A stretch of DNA of 64,000 nucleotides. Origin: Priestia taiwanensis (lineage in GTDB: Bacteria; Bacillota; Bacilli; Bacillales; Bacillaceae_G). A program made the position numbers and the translations under genes. A model generated the notes under the pieces. That model was not told where the DNA came from. It did no database searches and saw only the letters and a list, made by a program, of their open reading frames with translations. Where the stretch lies: contig NZ_BMFK01000003.1 in NCBI RefSeq assembly GCF_014638355.1, forward strand, positions 62,001 through 126,000, read 5' to 3'. Shown here piece after piece: positions 18,553-26,505 of the stretch; position 1 is the first letter of the stretch; the number at the start of each line of letters is the position of its first letter.

Positions 18553-18583
18553 AGTGTAAACCTTCAAGTAACTTTAAGGTCAA
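18553..18583 (-). promoter_or_regulatory. MerR-type 19-bp-spacer promoter and operator of the MATE gene
   Basis: On the minus strand a -35 TTGACC (18578-18583) and -10 TACACT (18553-18558) are separated by 19 bp rather than 17. The spacer carries the dyad ACCTTAAAG-TTA-CTTGAAGGT (18560-18580, one mismatch). A long spacer with a centred dyad is the defining layout for MerR-family activation by DNA untwisting. Confidence 0.88.
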
Positions 18584-18598
18584 GATTTTTCATAAAAA

Positions 18599-19414
18599 TT
18601 ATTTTTTCTTGCTTACTGGTACTTGAATTTCTGTAACATACTCTTCTTCTCGTGGTGTTAATGCATAATCAATAATACCGACCTCGATTGTATCGCCTAC
18701 AATCTCATATCCTTGCCGTTCAATTTCCTCATGCAAGCTTCCATATGTATGTATACTCGTTTCATATGATCCGTAATGGTACATACAAGCAAACATCCCT
18801 TCATCAATATGCGAATAACTATCTACTTCTGTGTATTGTGGATCAAGTAAAATAAATAAACGATTGTATTGTTGATAATTCTGTTGAAGAATCGCTTCTT
18901 TTGGAATAGATACTCCGATATCCCCTGCGAATAGTGGATGTACTTCTTTTTGTAACTCATTCAAATGAAATTCAAATAGTTCATCTGGTATATCCCCATC
19001 AATCGCAACAGCACGAATGGGACGTGCTTGTAGCACTTTAATCGTCATTGCAGAAGAAGGTTGTTGTATTCCTTCATGGATAGCACCAATTTTGTGCTGC
19101 ATCATCGACATCATATATTCAATCTCTCGCTGCTTATTCATAAGTAATTCCATTTGATTCTCTAATAAATCTAATGCTAGAGCTGGTGTACGATTCTCTA
19201 CAAATAATTTTATATCTTTCAGTGGAATCTTCATTTCACGTAAGAACTTAATAATACTTAACATCGAAAATTGACCAATCGTATAATAACGATAGTTCGT
19301 CTGCGGATCAACGAACTTCGGCTGGAATATTCCCTTTTCATCATAATAACGTAGTGTCGATTCCCGTATTTGGTGTAATTTTGCCATTTCTCCAATGGTA
19401 AATTTCTCTTTCAC
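18599..19414 (-). CDS. MerR-family regulator with GyrI-like effector domain
   Basis: A 271-residue transcription activator. The N-terminal winged helix reads FTIGEMAKLHQIRESTLRYYDEKGIFQPKFVDPQTNYRYYTIGQFSMLSIIKFLREM, followed by a dimerisation helix (about 78-118) and a GyrI/effector-binding domain (about 120-271) with RPIRAVAIDG and the acidic end YALTPREEEYVTEIQVPVSK. This architecture is that of BmrR/TipAL, which bind bulky cationic drugs. The start is GTG behind GGAGG. The adjacent MATE pump has a matching MerR promoter, so the pair forms a drug-inducible efflux module. Confidence 0.92.
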   Translation of the reverse strand: MKEKFTIGEMAKLHQIRESTLRYYDEKGIFQPKFVDPQTNYRYYTIGQFSMLSIIKFLREMKIPLKDIKLFVENRTPALALDLLENQMELLMNKQREIEYMMSMMQHKIGAIHEGIQQPSSAMTIKVLQARPIRAVAIDGDIPDELFEFHLNELQKEVHPLFAGDIGVSIPKEAILQQNYQQYNRLFILLDPQYTEVDSYSHIDEGMFACMYHYGSYETSIHTYGSLHEEIERQGYEIVGDTIEVGIIDYALTPREEEYVTEIQVPVSKKK

Positions 19415-19438
19415 TCTTCTTCCTCCCTACTTCCGAAA

Positions 19439-19476
19439 GAAAAGGCAAAAGCGAAACTTTCACCTTTGCCTTTTTT
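19439..19476. terminator. Terminator after cls
   Basis: AAAGGCAAAAGCGAAA faces CTTTCACCTTTGCCTTTT with small internal mismatches. It overlaps the cls stop codon and separates cls from the merR gene. Confidence 0.65.
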
Positions 19477-21007
19477 ATAAAATCGGCGAAATTAAACGAC
19501 AAACTGATTCGAATAATCGCTTATAGAGCGCTCTTTCTCCAAACGTTTCTTCTTCTAATTTCGTTGATACGTGGAAGTCTTCTTCAAATTGTTCCTTCAT
19601 ATGTTGCACGGTTGCTGATTCATATAAGAATACCATTACTTCATGATTTAATGCGAAACTACGAATATCCATATTCGCCGTTCCAATAACTGCAATTTCA
19701 TCATCAATCAATACCATCTTCGCATGCATGAAGTTTTCCCTGTATGTATAAATTTCCACTCCTGCTTCTAATAGAGGCATGAAATATGATTGCGATGCAT
19801 AATCACTCACTTTACTATCACCACGACCTGGATATAATAAACGTACGTCTACTCCAGCTTTCGCCGCTAGTCGCAATGTCGTAAAAATTTCTTGATCTGG
19901 GATAAAATACGGTGTTGCAATCCAAATCGATTTCTTTGCATTCGCAATTGCCACTAACAACGTATTGCGAATATGTTGATCCTCATCATATGGACCACTC
20001 GACACGATTTGAACAGCCTCTTCCGTCTGGGCATCTTTCATTAGTGGGAAGAAAATATGTCGATTATCAACCTCTAAAATTTCTCCTTTTAAATGAGGGG
20101 CTACTTTGTTTGCGGCATACAACCAGTCTTTCAAGAAAATATATTGTAACTTGTATACTGCTTCTCCCTCCAATCGTAGGTGACTATCACGCCAGAAGCC
20201 AAATTCTTTGGAACGTCCTAAATATTCATCTCCGACATTTAGTCCACCAGTAAATCCAACTTTCCCATCAATAATAACGATTTTTCGATGATTACGATAA
20301 TTTACTGTTCGAATAAGCCACGGTGAAATAATTGGATCAAACGCACATACTTCAATCCCTTCCTGTTCCATTTCTTCAATGAAGCGATTCTTCAGTCCAT
20401 TACTACCAAAACCATCATATAAGAAACGAACCGTTACACCTTCTCTTGCTTTCTCCATTAATGCCTCTTGAAGTTGTTTACCAATTTCATCACTACGATA
20501 AATATAATATTGGATATGAATATGGTGCTTCGCCTCTTTAATTGCATCTAAAATGGAAGAAAATGTTTCTTCTCCATTCGTTAATAACGACGTATTTGTT
20601 TGGAAGAATAACGTTCCTCCTCCTACTTTTTCAATAGAGAGAGAGAGATCTTGCAGATTGGGATTCGCAATAATATTTTGTTTATACCGCTCTGCTAATA
20701 AATCTTTAATATGTAATAACTTTTCTTGCTCTGAGAACGTCGAGATTTTCTTCTTTCTTCTTACGTCTCGGCCAAACAAGGCGTAGATCATTACGCCGAT
20801 ACCAGGGATAAATACAAGGACCAATAACCAAGCAAGCGTACTTTGTGGGGAACGATTTTCCATGAAAATAACAAAGCAAATCCCCGCAATAATAAGCGTC
20901 GATACCCCAACATAAATGTATGAGAAAAATCCAAACTCACGGAACAAGTAAACAATTCCAATAACAAGTATAATCCCTACAATAAAGTGAAATAGACGAT
21001 TCTTCAC
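19475..21007 (-). CDS. cls: Cardiolipin synthase
   Basis: Membrane enzyme joining two phosphatidylglycerols into cardiolipin and glycerol. Two N-terminal membrane helices (1-60) precede the paired phospholipase D motifs: HRKIVIIDGKVGFTGGLNVGDEY near 240 and HAKMVLIDDEIAVIGTANMDIRSF near 420, each with His, Lys and Asp in HxKx4D spacing. The 510-residue length is normal. The start codon is GTG behind GGAGG. B. cereus-clade genomes carry several cls copies; which paralogue this is cannot be told here. Confidence 0.93.
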   Translation of the reverse strand: MKNRLFHFIVGIILVIGIVYLFREFGFFSYIYVGVSTLIIAGICFVIFMENRSPQSTLAWLLVLVFIPGIGVMIYALFGRDVRRKKKISTFSEQEKLLHIKDLLAERYKQNIIANPNLQDLSLSIEKVGGGTLFFQTNTSLLTNGEETFSSILDAIKEAKHHIHIQYYIYRSDEIGKQLQEALMEKAREGVTVRFLYDGFGSNGLKNRFIEEMEQEGIEVCAFDPIISPWLIRTVNYRNHRKIVIIDGKVGFTGGLNVGDEYLGRSKEFGFWRDSHLRLEGEAVYKLQYIFLKDWLYAANKVAPHLKGEILEVDNRHIFFPLMKDAQTEEAVQIVSSGPYDEDQHIRNTLLVAIANAKKSIWIATPYFIPDQEIFTTLRLAAKAGVDVRLLYPGRGDSKVSDYASQSYFMPLLEAGVEIYTYRENFMHAKMVLIDDEIAVIGTANMDIRSFALNHEVMVFLYESATVQHMKEQFEEDFHVSTKLEEETFGERALYKRLFESVCRLISPIL

Positions 21008-21124
21008 AACTTAACCTCCATCATCTATGTAATAACATTTATCTATTCTACTGCTTTGTTTACTTTATCATATCTTCGTATTTATAGGCAAAGTAGATTA
21101 CAATATAGAAAAGGAGTGAGTGGG

Positions 21125-21742
21125 ATGAGTGATAAATGGTTACGATGGGCACAAGAAATACAAGCATTAGCTCAATCTGGACTAGCTTTTTCAAAGGATA
21201 TGTATGATAGAGAGCGATACGAACGATTACGCCTACTCAGTGCTGAGATTATGGCTGAGTATACACATACACCAATGGAAAAAATAGAAGAACTATTCAT
21301 GGGCGAGACAGGCTATCCAACACCGAAAGTAGACGTTCGTGCAGTAATCTTCCAAGAAGATAAAATCTTACTCGTAAAAGAAAAAATGGATAATCGTTGG
21401 TCGTTACCTGGAGGATTTTGCGATATTGGTTTATCGCCAGCTGAAAATATTGTGAAAGAAGTACAAGAAGAAGCAGGTTATCTCACCGTGGCAACACGAC
21501 TTCTTGCTGTATTAGATATGCAAAAGCATCCCCATCCTCCGCAAGCATATCATTACTATAAACTTTTCTTCGCATGTGACATTATTAGCGGTGAAGCAAG
21601 AGAAGGACTTGAAACAAAGGACGTTGCTTTCTTCAAGAAAGACGAACTACCCTCACTATCAATAGCTAGAAACACGGATTCCCAACTTCGTATGTTATTT
21701 GCATTTTTAGATGAACCAACGAAGGGAACAATATACGACTAA
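21125..21742 (+). CDS. Nudix hydrolase with N-terminal Nudix-associated domain
   Basis: A 205-residue hydrolase of a nucleoside-diphosphate derivative, possibly ADP-ribose or a similar sugar nucleotide. An N-terminal helical domain (WAQEIQALAQSGLAFSKDMYDRERYERL) typical of YjhB-type proteins precedes the Nudix box GGFCDIGLSPAENIVKEVQEEAGY, where Lys replaces the usual Arg of REUxEExGU but all acidic residues are kept. ATG follows AAAGGAG at 21125; an in-frame upstream ATG at 21056 lacks a binding site. Confidence 0.85.
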   Translation: MSDKWLRWAQEIQALAQSGLAFSKDMYDRERYERLRLLSAEIMAEYTHTPMEKIEELFMGETGYPTPKVDVRAVIFQEDKILLVKEKMDNRWSLPGGFCDIGLSPAENIVKEVQEEAGYLTVATRLLAVLDMQKHPHPPQAYHYYKLFFACDIISGEAREGLETKDVAFFKKDELPSLSIARNTDSQLRMLFAFLDEPTKGTIYD

Positions 21743-21766
21743 ACAAAGCGAAACAATATACAAAAA

Positions 21767-21798
21767 GAGCACCACATACGTCGACTTATGCGGTGCTC
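21767..21798. terminator. Terminator between the Nudix and relP genes
   Basis: GAGCACCACATA pairs with TATGCGGTGCTC (one mismatch). The T run is on the minus strand, so it mainly serves relP, and it may also stop the Nudix transcript. Confidence 0.8.
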
Positions 21799-21807
21799 CA
21801 TTTATTA

Positions 21808-22449
21808 TTATAACGGCAACATAATTTGGTCCGTTGTTGTTCGAATTACTTCTACTTCATCACGGATATTTTTCATCTTTTCATCTAATGCTGTAATAGA
21901 TTCTGCCGCTTCTTTTAGTTCTTGTGTTAAATATTCTGGTACTTGGCGGTCATATTTGTAGTAAATTTTGTGCTCCAAGCTAGCCCAGAAATCCATTGCT
22001 AATGTGCGTAATTGTACTTCCACATACACTGGTTGAATACTCGTGTATAAGTGTAGGTTTACCTTTACAATAACGTGTAGACTTTGGTATCCATTTGGCT
22101 TCGGATTCTTAATATAATCCTTCGTCTCGACGATTTCAATATCAGCACGCTTTTGAATATGTTCATATAATTTGTAAATATCACTAACAAATGAACACGT
22201 AATACGTATTCCTGCGATATCGCGTAAGTTCGCCTCTGCACTACCTACTGTTACCAGAAGACCTTTTCGCTGCAATTTATCAATAATACTCTCAGGTGTC
22301 TTAATTCTTCGTTTAATATGTTCAATTGGATTCTCTTCTCCAAGAAGTTTTCCTTCTTCAGCTGTTATATTTATCTTCGTTTCTAAATCATCTAATGCTA
22401 ATTTATGAAGTAATAACAAGTTTTTCCATTCGTTAAAATCAATTCCCAT
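21808..22449 (-). CDS. relP: Small alarmone synthetase RelP (YwaC type)
   Basis: A stand-alone (p)ppGpp synthetase without hydrolase or regulatory domains, 213 residues. The synthetase core is intact: NPIEHIKRRIKTPESIIDKLQRKG, RDIAGIRITCSFVSDIY, DYIKNPKPNGYQSLHVIV, VEVQLRTLAMDFWASLEHKIYYK. The N terminus FNEWKNLLLLHKLALDDLETKI and the KNPKPNGYQSLH block match YwaC/RelP rather than YjbM/RelQ. Such enzymes pyrophosphorylate GDP or GTP during cell-wall and ethanol stress. In B. subtilis ywaC is driven by ECF sigma factors; I did not find a clear sigma-M/W promoter here. Confidence 0.9.
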   Translation of the reverse strand: MGIDFNEWKNLLLLHKLALDDLETKINITAEEGKLLGEENPIEHIKRRIKTPESIIDKLQRKGLLVTVGSAEANLRDIAGIRITCSFVSDIYKLYEHIQKRADIEIVETKDYIKNPKPNGYQSLHVIVKVNLHLYTSIQPVYVEVQLRTLAMDFWASLEHKIYYKYDRQVPEYLTQELKEAAESITALDEKMKNIRDEVEVIRTTTDQIMLPL

Positions 22450-22578
22450 ATAGGATTCTCCTCTTTTCTTTCATACTTGTATCATACAAAGAGAATGTGT
22501 CTTCTATGTGACAACGAAACGTTTTTTCTGAATATACATGCTATACTACTAGTAAAACGAGACGGAGATGATAGTGAA

Positions 22579-22968
22579 GTGAAGTATGTATTGGAACACG
22601 GCATATTATCAGCAACATATTCTAACAAATCCTTACCTATATCAAAAGATTCAACAAAAGGCTATACACCACTCGATTTACTCGTTTCTTCTATTGTCGG
22701 ATGCAGCCAAATTGTCTTTACACAAATCTTAGAGAAGAAACGCATTTCCTATGATAGCTTAACAATTGATGTACAAATAGAACGAGCAGAGGCTGGCGCA
22801 AAACAGCTAAAGAAAGTACATATCCATTACACATTAACAGGTGTAACCGCAACACAAGAAGCAATTGAAAAAGCACTCCACTTAGTACCGAAACATTGTA
22901 CGATTGCGCAGTCGGTGAAAGGTAGTATTGAGATTGAAGAAACTTGTTCTATTGTAAACGAAAGCTAG
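22579..22968 (+). CDS. OsmC-family peroxide-reductase-like protein
   Basis: A 129-residue OsmC/Ohr-fold protein. I start it at GTG (KYVLEHGILSATYSN) behind GGAG; the frame is open further upstream but with non-OsmC sequence. The two family cysteines are present, SSIVGCSQIVFTQIL and VPKHCTIAQSVKG, together with the central helix. OsmC proteins reduce organic hydroperoxides through these thiols. It is divergent from relP. An extended -10 (TGCTATACT, about 22539-22547) precedes it. Confidence 0.82.
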   Translation: MKYVLEHGILSATYSNKSLPISKDSTKGYTPLDLLVSSIVGCSQIVFTQILEKKRISYDSLTIDVQIERAEAGAKQLKKVHIHYTLTGVTATQEAIEKALHLVPKHCTIAQSVKGSIEIEETCSIVNES

Positions 22969-23000
22969 CGATATATATTTTATCGCTAGCTTTCGTTTAC
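22954..23000. terminator. Perfect 20-bp hairpin over the osmC-like stop codon
   Basis: Bases 22954-22973 and 22981-23000 are perfectly complementary over a seven-base loop. The T run is poor, but the stem is long and includes the gene's last codons. Confidence 0.6.
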
Positions 23001-23153
23001 TTCGTTAAAATACTTCACACCAATTTTCCCCACATACTCTTTCACAGTTGCTTCTTTCTGAAATAAGAACGAATTGAATAGAAAACACCATTCCCCTAAT
23101 TTTTTAAAAGAAGAATGGTCATTTTCCGTCGTTCCAAAATATTCTTCTATCCT
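22986..23153 (-). pseudogene. Possible remnant of a protein-coding gene (55 codons, no start)
   Basis: A minus-strand open frame between the lipase and OsmC genes. It reads like real protein (SSFKKLGEWCFLFN, then QKEATVKEYVGKIGVKYFNEVNES) with balanced charged and aromatic residues, but has no ATG, GTG or TTG near its beginning and is bounded by a stop within the end of the lipase gene. The pattern LG-[ED]-W/Y-x-L-F...V..YV..G..YF is reminiscent of a C-terminal segment of larger proteins. It may be the tail of a decayed gene displaced by lipase insertion, or chance. Identity unknown. Confidence 0.3.
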
Positions 23154-24382
23154 CTAGGTAACTCGTACAATTTCTTCGCAATCGTATGATAGAATCCATA
23201 AATATCACTAAATCCAAATGTATCTGATGGATTCATTCCAACGAAATCTAAGTGATCCCAGCGTTCTTGTGTCGGGAAGTAATTCCACTCACCCGCTTCA
23301 ACTTGTCCATCGTAAGGCTCTTGCTTATGGCCGAACGGATATTGTGAGGATACAACACTTACAACTCCATCGTTCTCCCACCAACGATGATCAAGTGCTC
23401 CTGCATTATAACTTCCGATATATGTACCAGAAACATATAATAACGGATTCATAGATGGTAAGGGTAGAAACGTTCCCGATACAGGTACTCGGTACGTCGC
23501 ATCTCCGGTATACGAGAAATGATACACATCTGGATGTGTGCTTACCCATCTATTTAATTCATCTGCACCGTACGTCGTTAGATCATACAAACTTATATCT
23601 TTGCTTTCCCAAATTGGACTCGCTAATAAGCGATCCATATATTCCTTAAAGTTCTCACCTTCTCGTTGCTCAATTCCCCAATGATCTAATTTAAAATCAT
23701 ATACTGGATTCTTTACATTAGCATTTGATGCTGCACTTGCTGTATGAAGAAGAAAGTTCTTAATAAATGTAAGCGATTGGTCCGCATTATTTGCAAACGT
23801 CGAACCGTTATGTGGTGTTGCTAAACTCGTAATACTATGAACATAGTCTTTGCCACCTTCAAACAACGGAGAAATCTTTTCATTTGGATGTTGCTTTGCA
23901 TATGCTCGTTCCTTTTCACTACCATTCTTCAATAACTCGGTTAATGCTCGAGATGTCTGTCCCCCCATACTGTGCCCGATAAAGTGAAGTTTATTTTGTT
24001 CATTCCACTCTGGATAAATACCTTCATATGTAGCGCCGTATCGATCATGTCCATGCTCTTTCGCATGAGCCGCTCCGTAATCAACAGTGCCGCCTTTTAT
24101 ATAATAATATAACTCTATCGCGCGGTCCCAGTTACTAGATACTGGACCAACCGTTGCTGTAAATGTTTGATATCCTCTTTTATTTAAATCGCGTTCAATA
24201 TCAAGAAATCCTCCCCAATATTTATACCCTAACATCTCATCTTTCCCCCAACCACCTAGACCATGTACAAGTACAATTGGATAATCATTTTGCTTACCGT
24301 TTGCGTATACCTTCACCTTCTCAAGCAACATAAACTGAATACATAAAAAGAAAAATGCGAACCCTCCAACTAGCTTCTTCAC
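23147..24382 (-). CDS. Secreted zinc-site lipase (family I.5/I.6-like triacylglycerol lipase)
   Basis: A 411-residue exported lipase. A signal peptide ends near VYA(27). The oxyanion motif YPIVLVHGLGGWG follows, then the nucleophile Ser138 in FIGHSMGGQTSR. The zinc ligands of Geobacillus/staphylococcal lipases are recognisable: Asp86 in SSNWDRA and His106/His112 in AAHAKEHGHDRYG. The catalytic Asp is in WWENDGVVSVVSSQYP and the His in ERWDHLDFVGMNPSD. The pentapeptide is GHSMG, as in staphylococcal enzymes, rather than the AHSQG of thermophilic Bacillus lipases. The start is GTG. A cre-like site lies upstream. Confidence 0.9.
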   Translation of the reverse strand: MKKLVGGFAFFFLCIQFMLLEKVKVYANGKQNDYPIVLVHGLGGWGKDEMLGYKYWGGFLDIERDLNKRGYQTFTATVGPVSSNWDRAIELYYYIKGGTVDYGAAHAKEHGHDRYGATYEGIYPEWNEQNKLHFIGHSMGGQTSRALTELLKNGSEKERAYAKQHPNEKISPLFEGGKDYVHSITSLATPHNGSTFANNADQSLTFIKNFLLHTASAASNANVKNPVYDFKLDHWGIEQREGENFKEYMDRLLASPIWESKDISLYDLTTYGADELNRWVSTHPDVYHFSYTGDATYRVPVSGTFLPLPSMNPLLYVSGTYIGSYNAGALDHRWWENDGVVSVVSSQYPFGHKQEPYDGQVEAGEWNYFPTQERWDHLDFVGMNPSDTFGFSDIYGFYHTIAKKLYELPRG

Positions 24383-24454
24383 TCTCTTCCAACTCCCCTA
24401 CATTATCATCGTTTGATTGCTTATGTTCCGAATACGTTAAACCTACACCTAAAA

Positions 24455-24470
24455 AAGAAAGCGCTTGCAT
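24455..24470 (-). promoter_or_regulatory. cre-like (CcpA) site upstream of the lipase gene
   Basis: On the minus strand ATGCAAGCGCTTTCTT matches the cre consensus WTGNAANCGNWNNCAW at all but one defined position. It lies 73-88 bp upstream of the lipase start codon, where CcpA binding would fit repression by glucose. Confidence 0.5.
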
Positions 24471-24618
24471 AAAATGGTACATATAAAACCTTTAAACTGT
24501 ATGCCTCCCTCCTATTAAGAAAATATAAATATATAGAAAAATTATCCATAAAAACTATACATGATTTTGGACATATATTCCAGCAAAAAGATAGGAGAAA
24601 GATATCCTACCTAACATA

Positions 24619-24643
24619 AAAAAGGCGGCTATTCAGCCACCTT
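24619..24643 (-). terminator. Terminator after ridA
   Basis: On the minus strand AAGGTGGCT pairs with AGCCGCCTT (one G-U pair), followed by TTTTTT. It ends the regulator-desulfidase-CoADR-ridA run. Confidence 0.85.
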
Positions 24644-24667
24644 TCTCAAACACTAGTTATACGAATG

Positions 24668-25048
24668 TTATTCTGCAATCGCAATTACTTCAATCTCTAC
24701 TAGCGCGTCTTTCGGTAGACGTGATACTTCTACACAACTACGTGCTGGGAAATCACCTGTGAAATACTGTGCATATACTTCGTTCACCGCTGCAAAATCA
24801 TTGATATCACTTAAGAACACCATTGTTTTCACTACTTTATCTAAGTTCGTACCAGCTGCCTCTAATACAGCTTGTAAGTTCTTGAATACTTGGTGTGTTT
24901 GTTCTTCTACTGTTGGGAATAAGTCAGCTGTACCAGGAACGAATCCTAATTGACCTGACGTGTACACCATCCCATTTACTTGCATTGCTTGCGAGTAAGG
25001 ACCTAATGCTGCTGGTGCCTTCTCTGAAAATACTACTTTCTTCTCCAT
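24668..25048 (-). CDS. ridA: RidA family 2-iminobutanoate/2-iminopropanoate deaminase
   Basis: Hydrolyses reactive enamine/imine intermediates, such as 2-aminoacrylate released by PLP or Fe-S dehydratases acting on serine or cysteine, to keto acids and ammonia. The 126-residue sequence shows APAALGPYSQAMQVNGMVYTSGQLG, the signature Arg in FPARSCVEVSRLPKDALVEIEVIA and the final Glu. ATG follows GAGGGGG. It is the last gene before the terminator in a run with a cysteine desulfidase-type enzyme, which would generate exactly its substrate. Confidence 0.93.
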   Translation of the reverse strand: MEKKVVFSEKAPAALGPYSQAMQVNGMVYTSGQLGFVPGTADLFPTVEEQTHQVFKNLQAVLEAAGTNLDKVVKTMVFLSDINDFAAVNEVYAQYFTGDFPARSCVEVSRLPKDALVEIEVIAIAE

Positions 25049-25116
25049 AAGAGATACCCCCTCGGTTTCTTTATTTTCTTCATTATATCATCTATCTAGG
25101 ATAGACTCCTACAGTC

Positions 25117-26451
25117 TTATTTCGATACATTCCCTGCAACATTTAATACGTCCCACGTTCTCGCAAATGGTGGTGCGTAACATAAATCAAGCATACCTAA
25201 TTCTTCTGTCGTCATCTTCTTCGCAATTGCTGCCGCAAGTACATCCACACGTAATACAGCACCTTGTTTTCCGACGATTTGTCCACCAAAGATAACTTTT
25301 GTTTCCGCATCATATACAAGCTTCACAAGAATATCTTCTTGACCTGGGTAGTAGCTCGTTTGGTTTTTATCACGAATAACCGTTGTACGGTAATTAAGTT
25401 CTAACTTTTTCGCTTCTTCTTCGGAAATCCCCGTACGACCAGCTTCGACATCCATCACTTTTACACATGCAGAACCTAATGTACCTGGGAATGTATTCGT
25501 TGCACCAGCTAAGTTCTCACCAACAATACGGCCAATTTTATTCGCTGTTGTCGCAAGTGGAATGTATACATGCTCATCGCGCACAAGATGATAGACAGAT
25601 GCACAATCCCCAGCTGCGTAAATATCCGTAAGTGACGTTTTACCGTATTCATCAATTTTAATCGCACCGTTACGAAGCATCTCAATACCTGACTCTTGTA
25701 AGAAGCTCGTATTCGGGCGTACACCTGTCGCAATCACTACGATATCCGCTTTATAAGTACCTTTATCTGTTACAACTTCTTCTACTTTTTCTGTACCTTT
25801 GAATGCTTTTACCGCTTCTTGTAGATGAAGATGAACGCCGTGTTCACGTAATTCCGCTTCCATAATATCTGTTACTTCATGGTCAAATGAATCTGGTAAA
25901 ACACGGTCACCTAATTGAACAAGGCGAACTTCTTTTCCTAACTTCTTCATCGCTTCAACTACTTCAATTCCGATATAACCAGCACCGATTACGATAACGT
26001 CCTTCATCTCTTCTTTCATCGCTGCTTCTTTTAGCTGTAAGCCATCTTCCATGCTTTTTAATGTGAATACGTTTTGTAAGCGAACGTTTTCGATTGGTGG
26101 GATTACCGCACTTGCACCTGTGGCAATCATTAAGCGCTCATACGTATCTTCGAATTCTTCATTTGTTTCTAAGCTTCGTACGCGTAATGTCTTTGCCTTT
26201 GTGTCTACTGATAATACTTCGTGCTTATCACGAACATTAATTCCTGTTTCACGGAATTTCTCGGCTGTACGTGCTACCATTTCGTTCGGATCACTGAAGA
26301 AATCTCCAACGAAATATGGCAATCCACATGCACCAAATGATACAACATCTGTTCTTTCATATACAACGACTTCCGCATCACGCATCATGCGCTTTGCTTT
26401 CGCCGCTGCACTCATACCTGCTGCTACTCCACCTATGATGACAATTTTCAT
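25117..26451 (-). CDS. cdr: Coenzyme A-disulfide reductase
   Basis: FAD- and NAD(P)H-dependent enzyme that reduces CoA disulfide, or CoA persulfide, to free CoA; in Bacillus and Staphylococcus CoA-type thiols help replace glutathione. The FAD loop is IIGGVAAGMSAAAKAKR at the N terminus. The single active Cys42 is in VSFGACGLPYFVG, and a second nucleotide fold is VIVIGAGYIGIEVVEAMKKLG. At 444 residues it matches B. anthracis CoADR. No C-terminal rhodanese domain is present, which distinguishes it from CoADR-Rhd fusions. It lies between the desulfidase and ridA genes, suggesting work on sulfur released from cysteine. Confidence 0.92.
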   Translation of the reverse strand: MKIVIIGGVAAGMSAAAKAKRMMRDAEVVVYERTDVVSFGACGLPYFVGDFFSDPNEMVARTAEKFRETGINVRDKHEVLSVDTKAKTLRVRSLETNEEFEDTYERLMIATGASAVIPPIENVRLQNVFTLKSMEDGLQLKEAAMKEEMKDVIVIGAGYIGIEVVEAMKKLGKEVRLVQLGDRVLPDSFDHEVTDIMEAELREHGVHLHLQEAVKAFKGTEKVEEVVTDKGTYKADIVVIATGVRPNTSFLQESGIEMLRNGAIKIDEYGKTSLTDIYAAGDCASVYHLVRDEHVYIPLATTANKIGRIVGENLAGATNTFPGTLGSACVKVMDVEAGRTGISEEEAKKLELNYRTTVIRDKNQTSYYPGQEDILVKLVYDAETKVIFGGQIVGKQGAVLRVDVLAAAIAKKMTTEELGMLDLCYAPPFARTWDVLNVAGNVSK

Positions 26452-26479
26452 ACTGTTTGTTCTTCCTTTCTTATGTAAA

Positions 26480-26504
26480 TAGAAAGACGAACTGTCCTTC
26501 TATT
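26480..26504. repeat. Hairpin between the desulfidase and CoADR genes
   Basis: ATAGAAAGAC pairs with GTCCTTCTAT (one G-U pair) two bases past the desulfidase stop. Without a T run it is more likely an attenuating or mRNA-stabilising hairpin than a full terminator. Confidence 0.45.
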
Positions 26505-26505
26505 C

